Origin: an uncultured Aquimarina sp.
GTDB lineage: Bacteria; Bacteroidota; Bacteroidia; Flavobacteriales; Flavobacteriaceae
DNA: 64,000 nt
Direction: 5' to 3'
Assembly (NCBI GenBank): GCA_947499005.1
Contig: CANMML010000020.1
Span: forward strand, 1-64,000
In this document: one piece after another, positions 33,863-42,773 of the stretch
How positions within the stretch are numbered: position 1 is the first letter of the stretch
Layout: every line of letters starts with the position of its first letter
Notes under the pieces: generated by a model
Told to the model about the DNA's origin: nothing
Databases searched by the model: none
What the model saw: only the letters and a program-made list of their open reading frames with translations
Position numbers and translations under genes: made by a program

Positions 33863-34918
33863 TTACTCCTTGATTATTTTAAATGTAGCTCCTTGATTTC
33901 CATTGAATAATTTCACCAAATAAATATCCGATGATAATGCACTAAGATCTAAAGCATCTCCTGCCAAAGCCCCTTCTAACATCAATTTTCCTTCAATGCT
34001 ATAAACCGCGTATTGATTGATCGCTATAGTACTAGTATTAGAAATATTTAATACTCCTGTAGTTGGGTTAGGGCCTACTCCTACTCCCTCAATCGTCTTA
34101 AAATCGTCATTACTTAATGTATTGTTAAACCCGCTAATTGAAGTTCCAACAAAATTACTTTCTGTACCTGTTAAAGCAAATTGCATTAACGTTCCATCAT
34201 TATTAGAAGAAGACAAATCGTTTACTGTAGTTACCCCTGTATTATCTGCTTCGGCTACTCCATCGCTATAGTCATAATACAATACCAAACCTGCTTCATT
34301 ACCTGAAAGTGGAGCAAATCTAGCAGCATTAATCTCTGCTGCCGTTTTGGTTACATTCCAAAGGCGAGTTTCCTCTAAAGTACCATCTAAAGGATAAGGG
34401 TCTCCACCTGCTGTTGCTCCTGCCCCAATAAATAAAGGGTTATCGTTCGGAGTTAAACTATCCGCTGTAAAAGTTTGCGATGCTACTTCAACACCGTCGA
34501 TGATAATAGCCGTTTTTGTCGGAGACATTGTCACTGCTACATGATACCAAGTATCTGCTGATATACCAGACCAAATATAATCGGTAGATCCTGTACCTAC
34601 ACCTGTATGATAAAAGCGCAAAATTCTTTGAAAGGCACTATCAGTCAATAGCATTAACCCATAAGATTCTGTAAATCTAGATTTAGCAAATAAACATTGC
34701 CAATCCCATCCGTTATCATTTCTAAGGACAAAATCAAAATTTACCCAAGTCTCAAAAGTAAAAGCATCTGTAAAATCTAAACTAGCGTCGTCTGCAACTT
34801 CAATAAAGTCATAAGTAGTATCTACAGGACCTTCTAAGTTTAGCCCTATATTTTGTGCTTTAGCTACACCAGCTATAGCTAATGTTGCAATAATCGTTTT
34901 TAGTAATCTTGTCTTCAT
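33863..34918 (-). CDS. T9SS cargo: LamG/concanavalin-like lectin domain protein
   Basis: 351 residues. The signal peptide ends in VAKAQ. Residues about 25-235 form a LamG-like (concanavalin A-like) jelly roll: FIEVADDASLDFTDAFTFETWVNF, TWYHVAVTMSPTKTAIIIDG, PLDGTLEETRLWNVTKTAAEI. Residues about 278-351 form a type-A sorting domain (VGVGPNPTTGVLNISN...YSIEGKLML...SDIYLVKLFNGNQGATFKIIKE). It is a probable glycan-binding surface or secreted protein. A TAGGGTAA/GTATTA motif lies 22 bp upstream. Its 3'-UTR carries the MITE-like insertion. Confidence 0.88.
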   Translation of the reverse strand: MKTRLLKTIIATLAIAGVAKAQNIGLNLEGPVDTTYDFIEVADDASLDFTDAFTFETWVNFDFVLRNDNGWDWQCLFAKSRFTESYGLMLLTDSAFQRILRFYHTGVGTGSTDYIWSGISADTWYHVAVTMSPTKTAIIIDGVEVASQTFTADSLTPNDNPLFIGAGATAGGDPYPLDGTLEETRLWNVTKTAAEINAARFAPLSGNEAGLVLYYDYSDGVAEADNTGVTTVNDLSSSNNDGTLMQFALTGTESNFVGTSISGFNNTLSNDDFKTIEGVGVGPNPTTGVLNISNTSTIAINQYAVYSIEGKLMLEGALAGDALDLSALSSDIYLVKLFNGNQGATFKIIKE

Positions 34919-34939
34919 AATTTTTTTATGGTTTATAGT

Positions 34940-34967
34940 TAATACAGCTAAGTTTTAGGTTACCCTA
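34940..34967 (-). promoter_or_regulatory. Putative ECF sigma promoter of the LamG gene
   Basis: On the minus strand TAGGGTAA (34967-34960) precedes TAGCTGTATTA, with 14 nt between GGGTAA and GTATTA (34945-34940). It is the closest of the three cargo promoters to the one at fecR. Confidence 0.72.
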
Positions 34968-35209
34968 TTTTTATTTTGAAAAAAATATGATTGGGGGTTT
35001 AATATAGCTGGGGGTAATGTCACAGCCGGGTGTAGTAGAAGGGTGTCTCCTCAATAGTAACTTATACGATTTATGCCGCATTTTATGGTTGAAATGAATT
35101 ATTTCTCTCTAGAATTGAATTTATCTCCTTTTAAGTGCTTGAGATACCACTACAATTGCTATCGCAATTCGTGGTATGATGATGGTATTGAAAAATAGTT
35201 ATGCTTAAA

Positions 35210-35662
35210 TCAAAGGGTATTTACAAATTTCCTTAATGTTAACCCTTTGGGAACATTCAATTTGTTTTTTACACGTGTCTGCGATCGTTTTACACTATTT
35301 TCCTGAATGTTTAGTAATCGTGAAATTTCATTATTTGACATTCCTCGCTTTAGGTAATAACATAATTGCTGATTCTCTAAACTGAGGGTTTCATTCGATT
35401 TACATGCCTTTAGCAGTTTCTCATTAAATTCAGAAGAGTTATTATGTTCAAAATGGGCTTCAATACATCTTTTGAAAATTTCTCCGATCATTTTGGCATC
35501 CAAAACTAAAAACGTTTCTTGTTCTTCTCTTATCGAAATGTATTCTTCAAAATTATTGAGCTCAGCTACCCTTACCCCTTTTTGTTCTAATGACTCTATA
35601 AACAATTCATTTTCTAGGGTGGTCTCAATTAAAAAAGCGAGCTGAGGTGTTAAAATTGGCAT
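35210..35662 (-). CDS. Small LuxR-type helix-turn-helix protein
   Basis: 150 residues. The C-terminal 55 residues look like a GerE/LuxR HTH (LENQQLCYYLKRGMSNNEISRLLNIQENSVKRSQTRVKNKL). The N-terminal 90 residues are not a recognised receiver or ligand domain. No signal peptide is present. It is divergent from the ECF sigma gene across a 257-bp gap and may act on that shared region (inference). Confidence 0.7.
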   Translation of the reverse strand: MPILTPQLAFLIETTLENELFIESLEQKGVRVAELNNFEEYISIREEQETFLVLDAKMIGEIFKRCIEAHFEHNNSSEFNEKLLKACKSNETLSLENQQLCYYLKRGMSNNEISRLLNIQENSVKRSQTRVKNKLNVPKGLTLRKFVNTL

Positions 35663-35867
35663 ATCAACGTATTTCTTTAATTGAAATACAGTCTCATCCT
35701 ACTTCTCCCTATTAAATTCTTTCTGAAAATTTCAACTTTCTAATTATCAGATATATCATATCATAAAAAATAAATCTTAGATATTAAATTTGTCTACCAA
35801 TTGTCTACCTTACTGAACAACAATAAGTTTCATTAAAGTTTCAATACTATTCGCTTGATAAAAATGC

Positions 35868-35898
35868 TTTGTTTTTTGATGAGACAACTGTACATTTG
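35868..35898 (+). promoter_or_regulatory. Sigma-A promoter of the ECF sigma gene
   Basis: TTTG at 35868-35871 is separated by 19 nt from TACATTTG at 35891-35898, matching the full Bacteroidota consensus. The start codon is 21 bp downstream. This suggests basal expression of the sigma factor by the housekeeping polymerase. Confidence 0.8.
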
Positions 35899-35919
35899 AT
35901 CATCAATTCGATAACCTAA

Positions 35920-36441
35920 ATGTCAAGTCCAAAACCTTCTTTATGTGAGCAAAAACATTTTGATGCTCTATTTAACGAACATTTTGAAGCCGCTAGAAAC
36001 TTTATCTACTATAAATGTGGAGATGTTGCTCAGGCTGAAGATATTGTTCAGGACTCATTTGTGAAGTTGTGGGATCGTTGTGCTCAAATTATTTTAGAAA
36101 AAGCTAAAAACTACTTATTTAGAATGTGTAATAATGCCTTAATGAATCAATTCGAGCATCAAAAAGTAGTATTACGCCACCAAGCTCAACCTCAGAACAC
36201 TAAAAATATCGAAGACCCTGCTTATCTTATAGAGGAAGCAGAATTTAAAGAGAAACTAGAAAATGCTATTAATCTTCTTTCCGATAAAGAACGTGAAGTT
36301 TTTTTATTGAGTAGAATTGATCAAAAGAGTTACAAAGAAATTGCAGAAATTGTAGGTATTGGAGTGAAAGCTGTAGAACGAAGAATGGGGCTTGCCCTTA
36401 TGAAACTTCGTGAAGAAATGGGAAAACATTTAAAATTTTAG
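35920..36441 (+). CDS. ECF RNA polymerase sigma factor (FecI-like)
   Basis: 173 residues, with two sigma domains only. Sigma-2 lies at about 10-75 (FNEHFEAARNFIYYKCGDVAQAEDIVQDSFVKLW) and sigma-4 at about 115-170 (INLLSDKEREVFLLSRIDQKSYKEIAEIVGIGVKAVERRMGLAL). It is of the Bacteroidota type that is controlled by a FecR protein encoded next to it. The predicted FecR promoter starts on the base after its stop codon. It is probably the regulator that reads the TAGGGTAA/GTATTA motif (inference). Confidence 0.93.
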   Translation: MSSPKPSLCEQKHFDALFNEHFEAARNFIYYKCGDVAQAEDIVQDSFVKLWDRCAQIILEKAKNYLFRMCNNALMNQFEHQKVVLRHQAQPQNTKNIEDPAYLIEEAEFKEKLENAINLLSDKEREVFLLSRIDQKSYKEIAEIVGIGVKAVERRMGLALMKLREEMGKHLKF

Positions 36442-36469
36442 TAGGGTAAATTCTAATTTAGCTGTATTA
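36442..36469 (+). promoter_or_regulatory. Putative ECF sigma promoter of fecR
   Basis: TAGGGTAA (36442-36449) starts immediately after the sigma stop codon. TAGCTGTATTA follows, with GTATTA at 36464-36469 and 14 nt between GGGTAA and GTATTA. A match to three cargo-gene promoters implies autoregulated fecR and receptor expression. Confidence 0.72.
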
Positions 36470-36516
36470 CTATTAAACAACCCAACTAACACACTCTTTT
36501 TACAAATCAATTAGAT

Positions 36517-37422
36517 ATGGAAAATCAATTCAATAACCCTGACTTTTTAGCACGCTGGATAGCGGGTGATTTGAGTGTGGAAGAACTTGAAGACTTTAAA
36601 AAAACAAAAGACTTTGAGGTGTATAATTCTATAAATAAGCACTCTCAAGAATTTAAAGCGCCCACTATAGACTTAAATGCTGCATTAATTTCTACAAAAG
36701 AAAAAATTAGTTTTGGGCGTCATAAAAAGAAGCAACAGCGATACACTTTTATGAGCATTGCTGCTTCGGTGATTTTATTAATAGGAGCTGCTGCTCTATT
36801 TACGAGTAATGTATCCTACAAAACGAATGGTGGAGAGCAATTAGCGATCAATTTACCCGATGGATCTAAAGTGCAACTTAATGCTAATTCTACGTTAAAA
36901 CATCGAAGGTTTTTTTGGAAGAATAACCGCAAATTAAACCTTTCAGGAGAGGGGTATTTTGAAGTTGAAAAAGGAGGCGATTTTCAAGTGCAAACGGGTT
37001 TTGGTAATGTTACTGTAATAGGAACTAAATTTAATATTAAAAGCAGAAAATCCTTTGACCTAAAGTGTTTTGAAGGAGTGGTACGATATGATAATTTGAA
37101 AACGAATGAAAGTAAGGTGTTGAAACAAAATGATCATATAGAAGTACACTCAAACATCATTACACATCACAAAAAATATGACAATCAACCTTCTTGGTTA
37201 AAAGGCATCAGTGTATTCAAATCTGTTAAGTTTAGTAAGGTTATTGAAGAATTGCAACATCAATATGGTGTTCACTTTATTGGAAAAAACATCCCTAACG
37301 AAACGATTTTTTCGGGCTCCTTTACGCATCGAAATCTTAAAGAAGCTTTACAAACAACCTTATCTCCGCTTGGTATACAGTATGAACTAAAACAAGACAA
37401 CAAAACAATTATTATCAAATAA
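36517..37422 (+). CDS. FecR-family anti-sigma factor
   Basis: 301 residues. A cytoplasmic N-terminal helical segment (1-75, DFLARWIAGDLSVEELEDF) is followed by one transmembrane helix (about 79-98, FMSIAASVILLIGAAALF). The periplasmic FecR domain is at about 105-200 (ERLAINLPDGSKVQLNANS-type motif, LSGEGYFEVEKGGDFQVQTGFGNVTVIGTKFNIKSR), and the C-terminal DUF4974-like domain at about 230-301. In known systems it holds the ECF sigma inactive until the TonB receptor's STN domain signals through it. It is encoded 75 bp after the sigma gene. Confidence 0.92.
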   Translation: MENQFNNPDFLARWIAGDLSVEELEDFKKTKDFEVYNSINKHSQEFKAPTIDLNAALISTKEKISFGRHKKKQQRYTFMSIAASVILLIGAAALFTSNVSYKTNGGEQLAINLPDGSKVQLNANSTLKHRRFFWKNNRKLNLSGEGYFEVEKGGDFQVQTGFGNVTVIGTKFNIKSRKSFDLKCFEGVVRYDNLKTNESKVLKQNDHIEVHSNIITHHKKYDNQPSWLKGISVFKSVKFSKVIEELQHQYGVHFIGKNIPNETIFSGSFTHRNLKEALQTTLSPLGIQYELKQDNKTIIIK

Positions 37423-37504
37423 ACGTATGAAGATGTCTAAAAAGCATTACAAAACGAAGACTGAGCGTAGTCTAAGTCTAGTAATTTATTAATACTATAA
37501 AAAC

Positions 37505-37527
37505 GAGCCCAGTAACTATTGGGTTCG
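37505..37527 (+). terminator. Weak hairpin between fecR and the receptor gene
   Basis: GAGCCCA...TGGGTTC forms a 7-bp stem with one G-U pair and a 7-nt loop, followed by GCTTTGTG rather than a T-run. It could attenuate or process the transcript; evidence is slight. Confidence 0.3.
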
Positions 37528-37601
37528 CTTTGTGTATAATAACTTTATTAATATCTTTTTAGACCTCTACCTTAAGACCCACAACCCTAAAACCTAACCT
37601 C

Positions 37602-40268
37602 ATGAAAAAGCTCCTTTTAGGAATTTTCACCTTTTTATATGTCATTTGTGCTAAAGCTCAAGAAGTAAACTTGGATAATACCAAAGCTTCATTAGAAAAT
37701 ATTATCACTGCAATTGAGAAAAACACAACAGTTTATTTTTCTTATAACGAAGCTATTATCAAAAATAGAAATGTTGAATTAGAAAAACAGCAATGGGATT
37801 TAAACTATCTTTTAATTGAGCTTGAACATCAAACAGGCTTACATTTTAAAAAAGTATCTAATACACAAGTTTCTATTTCATTTCGACAGCGCATTTGTGG
37901 AAAAGTAATTGATGCTGTAACCCAATCCCCATTAGCATTTGCTGAAATTATTCTAGGAAATAAAGGAACCGTAACTAATGAAAATGGTTCTTTTGAATTT
38001 GAGACCTCCAACAAAACACCTCAACAAATCCAAATCATTTATACTGGCTATAAAACAGAAGATATCACCCTCAATGTTGGAGAAGCTTGTCAAACTATAC
38101 CCTTAACACTTAATCCCGAATCTCTAGGAGAAGTGATCGTCACAGGGTATGTAACCAGTGGTATTGATCGTAATAAGGATGGGTCATTAGAGATAAATTC
38201 TGAAAAACTAGGGATTCTTCCTGGTCTTGTGACTCCTGATATTGCACAAAGCCTGCAATTAGTACCCGGAGTTGTAGCCTTAGATGAATCTGCAACAGGA
38301 ATACAATTTAGAGGTGGATCATCGGATCAAAATCTGGTACTGTATGATAATATCAAATTGTATAATCTAGGATATTTCTTTGGTCAGTTCTCTTTATTTA
38401 ATCCTTTTGCGACAGACAATGCACGTATTTTTAGATCGGGTACGGGAGCTAATTATGGAGATCGTATTTCTGGGATTATAGATGTTTCCAGTAAAGATGA
38501 AATCCCAGTTAACACTGGTGGTGGTTTTGAAATTGATGGGATCACGGCAAACGCCTTTGTTGAAACTCCTCTTTCTAAAAAAGCTGGATTATCGGTTTAC
38601 GCAAGAAGATCTTATGGAGACCTTTGGCGTACTCCTACCTATGATGGATATGCTGAAAAGATTTTCAGAAATTTTGGAGTCGCAAGAGACATCAATGGCA
38701 ATGTTCTAGAACTAGAAACGGATGATGATTTTGATTCAAAATCTAGTGATCATGAATATGTTTTTGGAGATATCAATGCCAAATTTGTGTACAACCCCAA
38801 TGATAAAAATCATATTGAGTTTAGTAGTTTATACACTAAAGCAACTATGGATTTCGAATTCTCGGATGGTGGTGAAACTAAGATTGATAATTTAAGCACC
38901 GAAAATTTTGGGGTTAGCTTTAAATGGGAACATCAACATTCGGAAAAGAGTGCCCAAGAGATTAGCTCTTATTATTCTAAATACAATTCGTTTTATGAAA
39001 ATTTGGAATTGGAGGATGAAATCGTTGAACAGCCAGGTTTAGAGCTTTCGGAAATCAATGTAAGAGAAAATGACATTAGTGATTTTGGCTTTAATTTCAC
39101 TCAACATTTTAATTTCGATCAAAAACATCAACTTGGAGTTGGATACGAATTGGCCAATATCGATTTAAAAGTAGTTAACGATAAAGTTGAACCTTTTGAT
39201 CCTGCAGATAATGAAAGTGTTCCTCAGAATATTCATACCCTTAACAATGCTGTTTTTGCAAACTACACCTACAATTACGGGAAAAATAGTATTGTAAATG
39301 CTGGTCTTCGTTTAGTACACTATGGTTCTTTAAGTGAAACATTTGTAGAACCTAGAGTAAATTTCGAACATGAAATTATTCCTGAACTTAGATTTAAGGC
39401 TGCTGCCGAAATTAGAAATCAATCGATCTCTCAACAGATTGAATTTAATCAAACTGAATTCCGTTTAGAAAATAATTTATGGCGTTTGGCCGATGATGAT
39501 ACCTATCCATTACTATCCAGCAAACAAGTCTCGGGTGGCTTTTTAGTTCAATTAAATCGTTGGAATTTTGATATTGACACTTACTACAGGGAACTTGATG
39601 GGATTACCACATTTACCAGTGGATTTAGTAATCCTATTGAAGACTTAACCCCTGGAGAAAGTACGATTAAAGGGGTGGATGTATTAGCAAAATACAAATA
39701 CAAAGACTACCAAGCTTGGGTAGGATATTCGCATAATGATATCGAGCTACGATTTCCTAGTTTGAATGCTGATCAGCAAAAATTTCCTGGGAATAATGAC
39801 GTAACTCATAACTTCCGAATTTCGAATACATACAAGCTAAATAACTGGCAGTTTTCATTAGGTTGGCAATATAGAAGTGGAAAGCCTTTTACGCCTGTAA
39901 ATAGCTTTGAAATCAAAATAGATGCTGATGGAGAAAATGCAGGAGTTACGCGTTTTGGAACCACCAATAGTGATCGACTTCCCGATTATCATCGATTAGA
40001 TGCTTCTATTTTGTATGATTTCAATCTAGGTAAAAAGGAGAATGATACAAAAGCGCAAGTAGGGATTTCATTCTTGAATATTTATAATAGACAAAGACCT
40101 ATAGATATTATCTACAGAGCCGAACTAAAACCTCTAGACGATGGCGGAATCGCGAAACCTGGTACTACTGGGGCTACCCCTGAAGATAGAGAACTTATCG
40201 TAGAGCAAGTGATCCAACGTTTTTCTCTTGGTTTTACTCCTAATGCGGTGTTTAGATTGCGTTTTTAG
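37602..40268 (+). CDS. STN-domain TonB-dependent receptor/transducer
   Basis: 888 residues. The signal peptide ends in CAKAQ. Residues about 20-85 form an STN (secretin/TonB short N-terminal) signalling domain (VNLDNTKASLENIITAIEKNTTVYFSYNEAII), followed by a carboxypeptidase-regulatory-like domain (about 92-170), a plug with the IAQSLQLVPGVVALDESATGIQFRGGSSDQNLVLYDNI region (about 205-250), and a 22-strand-type barrel ending in an aromatic residue (FRLRF). It should import or sense a ligand at the outer membrane and signal to FecR. The ligand is unknown. There is no SusD partner gene next to it, so it is not a classic SusCD pair. Confidence 0.92.
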   Translation: MKKLLLGIFTFLYVICAKAQEVNLDNTKASLENIITAIEKNTTVYFSYNEAIIKNRNVELEKQQWDLNYLLIELEHQTGLHFKKVSNTQVSISFRQRICGKVIDAVTQSPLAFAEIILGNKGTVTNENGSFEFETSNKTPQQIQIIYTGYKTEDITLNVGEACQTIPLTLNPESLGEVIVTGYVTSGIDRNKDGSLEINSEKLGILPGLVTPDIAQSLQLVPGVVALDESATGIQFRGGSSDQNLVLYDNIKLYNLGYFFGQFSLFNPFATDNARIFRSGTGANYGDRISGIIDVSSKDEIPVNTGGGFEIDGITANAFVETPLSKKAGLSVYARRSYGDLWRTPTYDGYAEKIFRNFGVARDINGNVLELETDDDFDSKSSDHEYVFGDINAKFVYNPNDKNHIEFSSLYTKATMDFEFSDGGETKIDNLSTENFGVSFKWEHQHSEKSAQEISSYYSKYNSFYENLELEDEIVEQPGLELSEINVRENDISDFGFNFTQHFNFDQKHQLGVGYELANIDLKVVNDKVEPFDPADNESVPQNIHTLNNAVFANYTYNYGKNSIVNAGLRLVHYGSLSETFVEPRVNFEHEIIPELRFKAAAEIRNQSISQQIEFNQTEFRLENNLWRLADDDTYPLLSSKQVSGGFLVQLNRWNFDIDTYYRELDGITTFTSGFSNPIEDLTPGESTIKGVDVLAKYKYKDYQAWVGYSHNDIELRFPSLNADQQKFPGNNDVTHNFRISNTYKLNNWQFSLGWQYRSGKPFTPVNSFEIKIDADGENAGVTRFGTTNSDRLPDYHRLDASILYDFNLGKKENDTKAQVGISFLNIYNRQRPIDIIYRAELKPLDDGGIAKPGTTGATPEDRELIVEQVIQRFSLGFTPNAVFRLRF

Positions 40269-40380
40269 ATGGTACAATTTTATTTTACTTCTGGCCGTAA
40301 ATGAACCACTATAGGTTAGAAGATTCTTAGTTTAGGTTGCGACTAAAAGCTTTTTCTATTTTCTAGTTTATTCCTGTAAG

Positions 40381-40464
40381 CTATAGGCTAATAAGTGAGA
40401 TATAAAAGCATATCGCTTTAACTATTATTGAGACCAATAAAGCTATGACACTATTAGCCTATAG
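40381..40464. repeat. Long-range 13-bp perfect inverted repeat
   Basis: CTATAGGCTAATA (40381-40393) and TATTAGCCTATAG (40452-40464) are perfect reverse complements separated by 58 bp. They lie between the convergent receptor gene and the small membrane protein gene. It may act in termination, though there is no T-run. Confidence 0.55.
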
Positions 40465-40471
40465 TAATGGG

Positions 40472-40927
40472 TTAAAAACTTTTCATAGATAGTAAGGTCG
40501 TAGACCAAACTATGATAGCGGATAATGAGATTCCGATACTATTGGCAATAAAGGCTTTCTTTTTTTCCATACGGAATAAATATGCAGCAATACAACCTAC
40601 ATAAACTCCTGTTCCTGGTACTGGTAACATGACAAAAAACACTAACCCCCAAAAACCATATTTTTCAATTTTATCGCCTGCCAATGTCTTGGCTCTTCTT
40701 GCGACAAATAGCGCTGTTTTTTTATAAAAATGCCATCGTGTTAGGTATAGGTTTACCTTTTCTAAAAAAAACATTAACAAAGGAAATACCAAGATATTGG
40801 CCACTAAACAGCAAATGAAAACTACATATATATTGAGTCCCTTAAGCATTCCGAAAGGAATCCCAACTTTAGATTCTCCAAAAGGAGATAGACTTAATAA
40901 TACAGACCATACTAGGTTTAGAATCAT
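40472..40927 (-). CDS. Small-multidrug-export family membrane protein (COG2426 type)
   Basis: 151 residues from the ATG at 40927; a TTG one codon earlier is less likely. There are four or so transmembrane segments. The signature SPFGESKVGIPFGMLKG near the N-terminus and KYGFWGLVFFVMLPVPGTGVYVG are typical of the putative small multi-drug export family. The name is historical and transport of drugs has not been shown here. It is a single gene. Confidence 0.8.
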   Translation of the reverse strand: MILNLVWSVLLSLSPFGESKVGIPFGMLKGLNIYVVFICCLVANILVFPLLMFFLEKVNLYLTRWHFYKKTALFVARRAKTLAGDKIEKYGFWGLVFFVMLPVPGTGVYVGCIAAYLFRMEKKKAFIANSIGISLSAIIVWSTTLLSMKSF

Positions 40928-41064
40928 CAATAATTTTTGTGTGAAATTAGAGAAGAAAAAGCTTGATTACAGCCTAATTATTCTATAATTAACAAATAAA
41001 AAAAAAGACTCTCTTATTTTACACACAAACAAGCTGTTACCACTGTGTTTTCTTATAAAGACAG

Positions 41065-42189
41065 CTAAGGTTTTACCCTAAAAGTGATTCTTCTATTAGT
41101 AATGACGGTAGTATTACAGGAAATTATAGATAAAGTAACCCCAACCCTTGATGTGCTCATACAACCAGATGCAACCTCTATTGCCTCTGCATAAAAAATA
41201 CCTTGAGACATTGGAGTATATGTCACTGTATTCGAAGCTAGTAGATTTCCTCCAACAGGTGCATCATACCAGTTTGCTGTTTGGCCTACACCAACCACAA
41301 CACTTAAGGGAAGAATTGAGGCTATAGAACAAGCATTTTGGTCCCCACCACTAATAGGGACATTAGGGATTGCACCTACTAATACCTCAACATTGTTTGT
41401 ATTAAAAACTCCGTTAGTGTCTTGTATCGTAACACTATAGACATAAGATCCTGGTGACAGCCCTGCAATTGTTGGGTTTTCTAAGGAAGAAGAAAAAGTA
41501 TAGCCACTTGGTCCTGTTGCTGTCCAAGAATAGGTTACTCCTGGATCTCCACTACCTGTACCACTTGGATTAGCCATTAAATTAAGAGTATCTCCATCAC
41601 ATATTGGCGTATTAGCACTTGGAGCAACACTTAATGATCCTCCATTGTTCACTAACTCTGTAAAAGAAAATAGAGAAGTTCCATTCGAGTTACAAGTTGC
41701 ATATCTTACCGTTCCTATTTGGATAATTTTTGAAGCACTACATGGAGGGCTAGTATCCAAACTACCTGTAGGAATAATAACCACTGCTGCACCTGCTGGA
41801 AATTGTAACATTACATTATTATTCCAATCTCCAAACCCTCCATCATCGTATGTTATTAGCAGGGTATCTATAAAAGAGTCTCCTGTTACATTAAGCGTAT
41901 CTATACCTCCTACCCCATCACCTACCGTAACCGAATTAATAGGATTAGGAATTGTAAAATTAAGCTGAATGGTCACACCATTAATAATCGAAACATCATT
42001 TGCTGCTGTATTTTGTCCTGGATACTCTCCTGCTGGCCCCCAAACAGTCCCATCAAAAAACTCCCAATTAGATACATCCATCCAATTACCAGAACCTACA
42101 CTTCTATAATCATTTGCTACTTGACCATATGAATTGCTAATTAGACAATGGTACATAAGAACGATTAAGAACAGCTTAATTAAGCGCAT
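41065..42189 (-). CDS. Secreted Ig-like repeat protein of the large adhesin/SprB type
   Basis: 374 residues. The signal peptide is at about 1-22 (ending SNSYGQ). The body carries a G8-like start (DYRSVGSGNWMDVSNWEFFDGTVWG...PGQNTAANDVSIINGVTI), a PKD-like domain with YSWTATGPSGYTF (about 225-270), and an Ig-like CHU_C-associated domain (about 275-355, WYDAPVGGNLLASNTVTYTPMSQGIFYAEAIEVASGC). It ends at RRITFRVKP with no sorting domain, and is shorter than usual for this family, so it may be a truncated member. The preceding spacer lacks the TAGGGTAA motif. Confidence 0.7.
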   Translation of the reverse strand: MRLIKLFLIVLMYHCLISNSYGQVANDYRSVGSGNWMDVSNWEFFDGTVWGPAGEYPGQNTAANDVSIINGVTIQLNFTIPNPINSVTVGDGVGGIDTLNVTGDSFIDTLLITYDDGGFGDWNNNVMLQFPAGAAVVIIPTGSLDTSPPCSASKIIQIGTVRYATCNSNGTSLFSFTELVNNGGSLSVAPSANTPICDGDTLNLMANPSGTGSGDPGVTYSWTATGPSGYTFSSSLENPTIAGLSPGSYVYSVTIQDTNGVFNTNNVEVLVGAIPNVPISGGDQNACSIASILPLSVVVGVGQTANWYDAPVGGNLLASNTVTYTPMSQGIFYAEAIEVASGCMSTSRVGVTLSIISCNTTVITNRRITFRVKP

Positions 42190-42523
42190 ACACTAGTTTA
42201 TTATTTTCTTGTATTTCAGATTTCCCAAGATGATAGCTTCCTAGAATTCTTTATATTTTTTTACTTCACAAAACACTTATGCTTTTGAAAACGTATTGAT
42301 CTTCAAATAACACAACCTTTATCTGTCTCATAATAATAATAATACAACACAAATAAATAAAAAACACTATTAACTTTGACTATTTTTATGAAAACCGATT
42401 CAATTACTTTTTTTGAGGAAATAGATAGTTAAACCCGCTTTATGCATTAGAAAATCTATTCCGTCTGTGATCTACTGCAAATACTATCGTAAACTGTGTT
42501 TTTTAATCCGACAGCTCTCTTAT
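42190..42523. other. Gap with a decayed MITE copy
   Basis: From 42432 to about 42510 lies a relative of the element at 33686-33856. Its first 33 bases (42432-42464) match the right end of that element (inverted) with one difference. The second terminal repeat is missing. The remainder is AT-rich without coding signal. Confidence 0.7.
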
Positions 42524-42685
42524 CTATAATTCTTTCCTCTTCTCCTCTTTGGCTAGTTGGGCAATCTCTTTTAGACGTGCTGCTCGCTTTTCTTTTTCCT
42601 TACGAAGCTTATTTATTTTTTGATTCATAAGCTTTGTGTGTTTTGCCTTATTTTTTGTGTTTTTTGGTGATCCTTTTTTTGGCAT
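42524..42685 (-). CDS. Small basic lysine-rich protein
   Basis: 53 residues. It begins MPKKGSPKNTKNKAKHTKLM and continues as a strongly charged predicted helix (NKLRKEKEKRAARLKEIAQLAKEEKRKEL). The codon pattern and clean ATG start fit a real gene. Such short Lys/Arg-rich proteins occur in Flavobacteriaceae and may bind nucleic acids or ribosomes, but no function is established. Confidence 0.6.
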   Translation of the reverse strand: MPKKGSPKNTKNKAKHTKLMNQKINKLRKEKEKRAARLKEIAQLAKEEKRKEL

Positions 42686-42773
42686 AATCTATATTATTAT
42701 GAATACTAAAAGTTACAAAAAAACCACTTCCATAAGAATATGAAAGCGGTTGTAATCGATATTGAAAAGTTAC

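Noticed and set aside
35210..35662. Interpreting the small HTH protein as a second sigma factor
   Set aside because: It lacks sigma region 2; the C-terminal helix pattern fits LuxR/GerE better.
37426..37480. Short frame after fecR starting at an ATG
   Set aside because: It has only about 20 codons, no conserved look, and overlaps an intergenic GACTGAGCG-type repeat.
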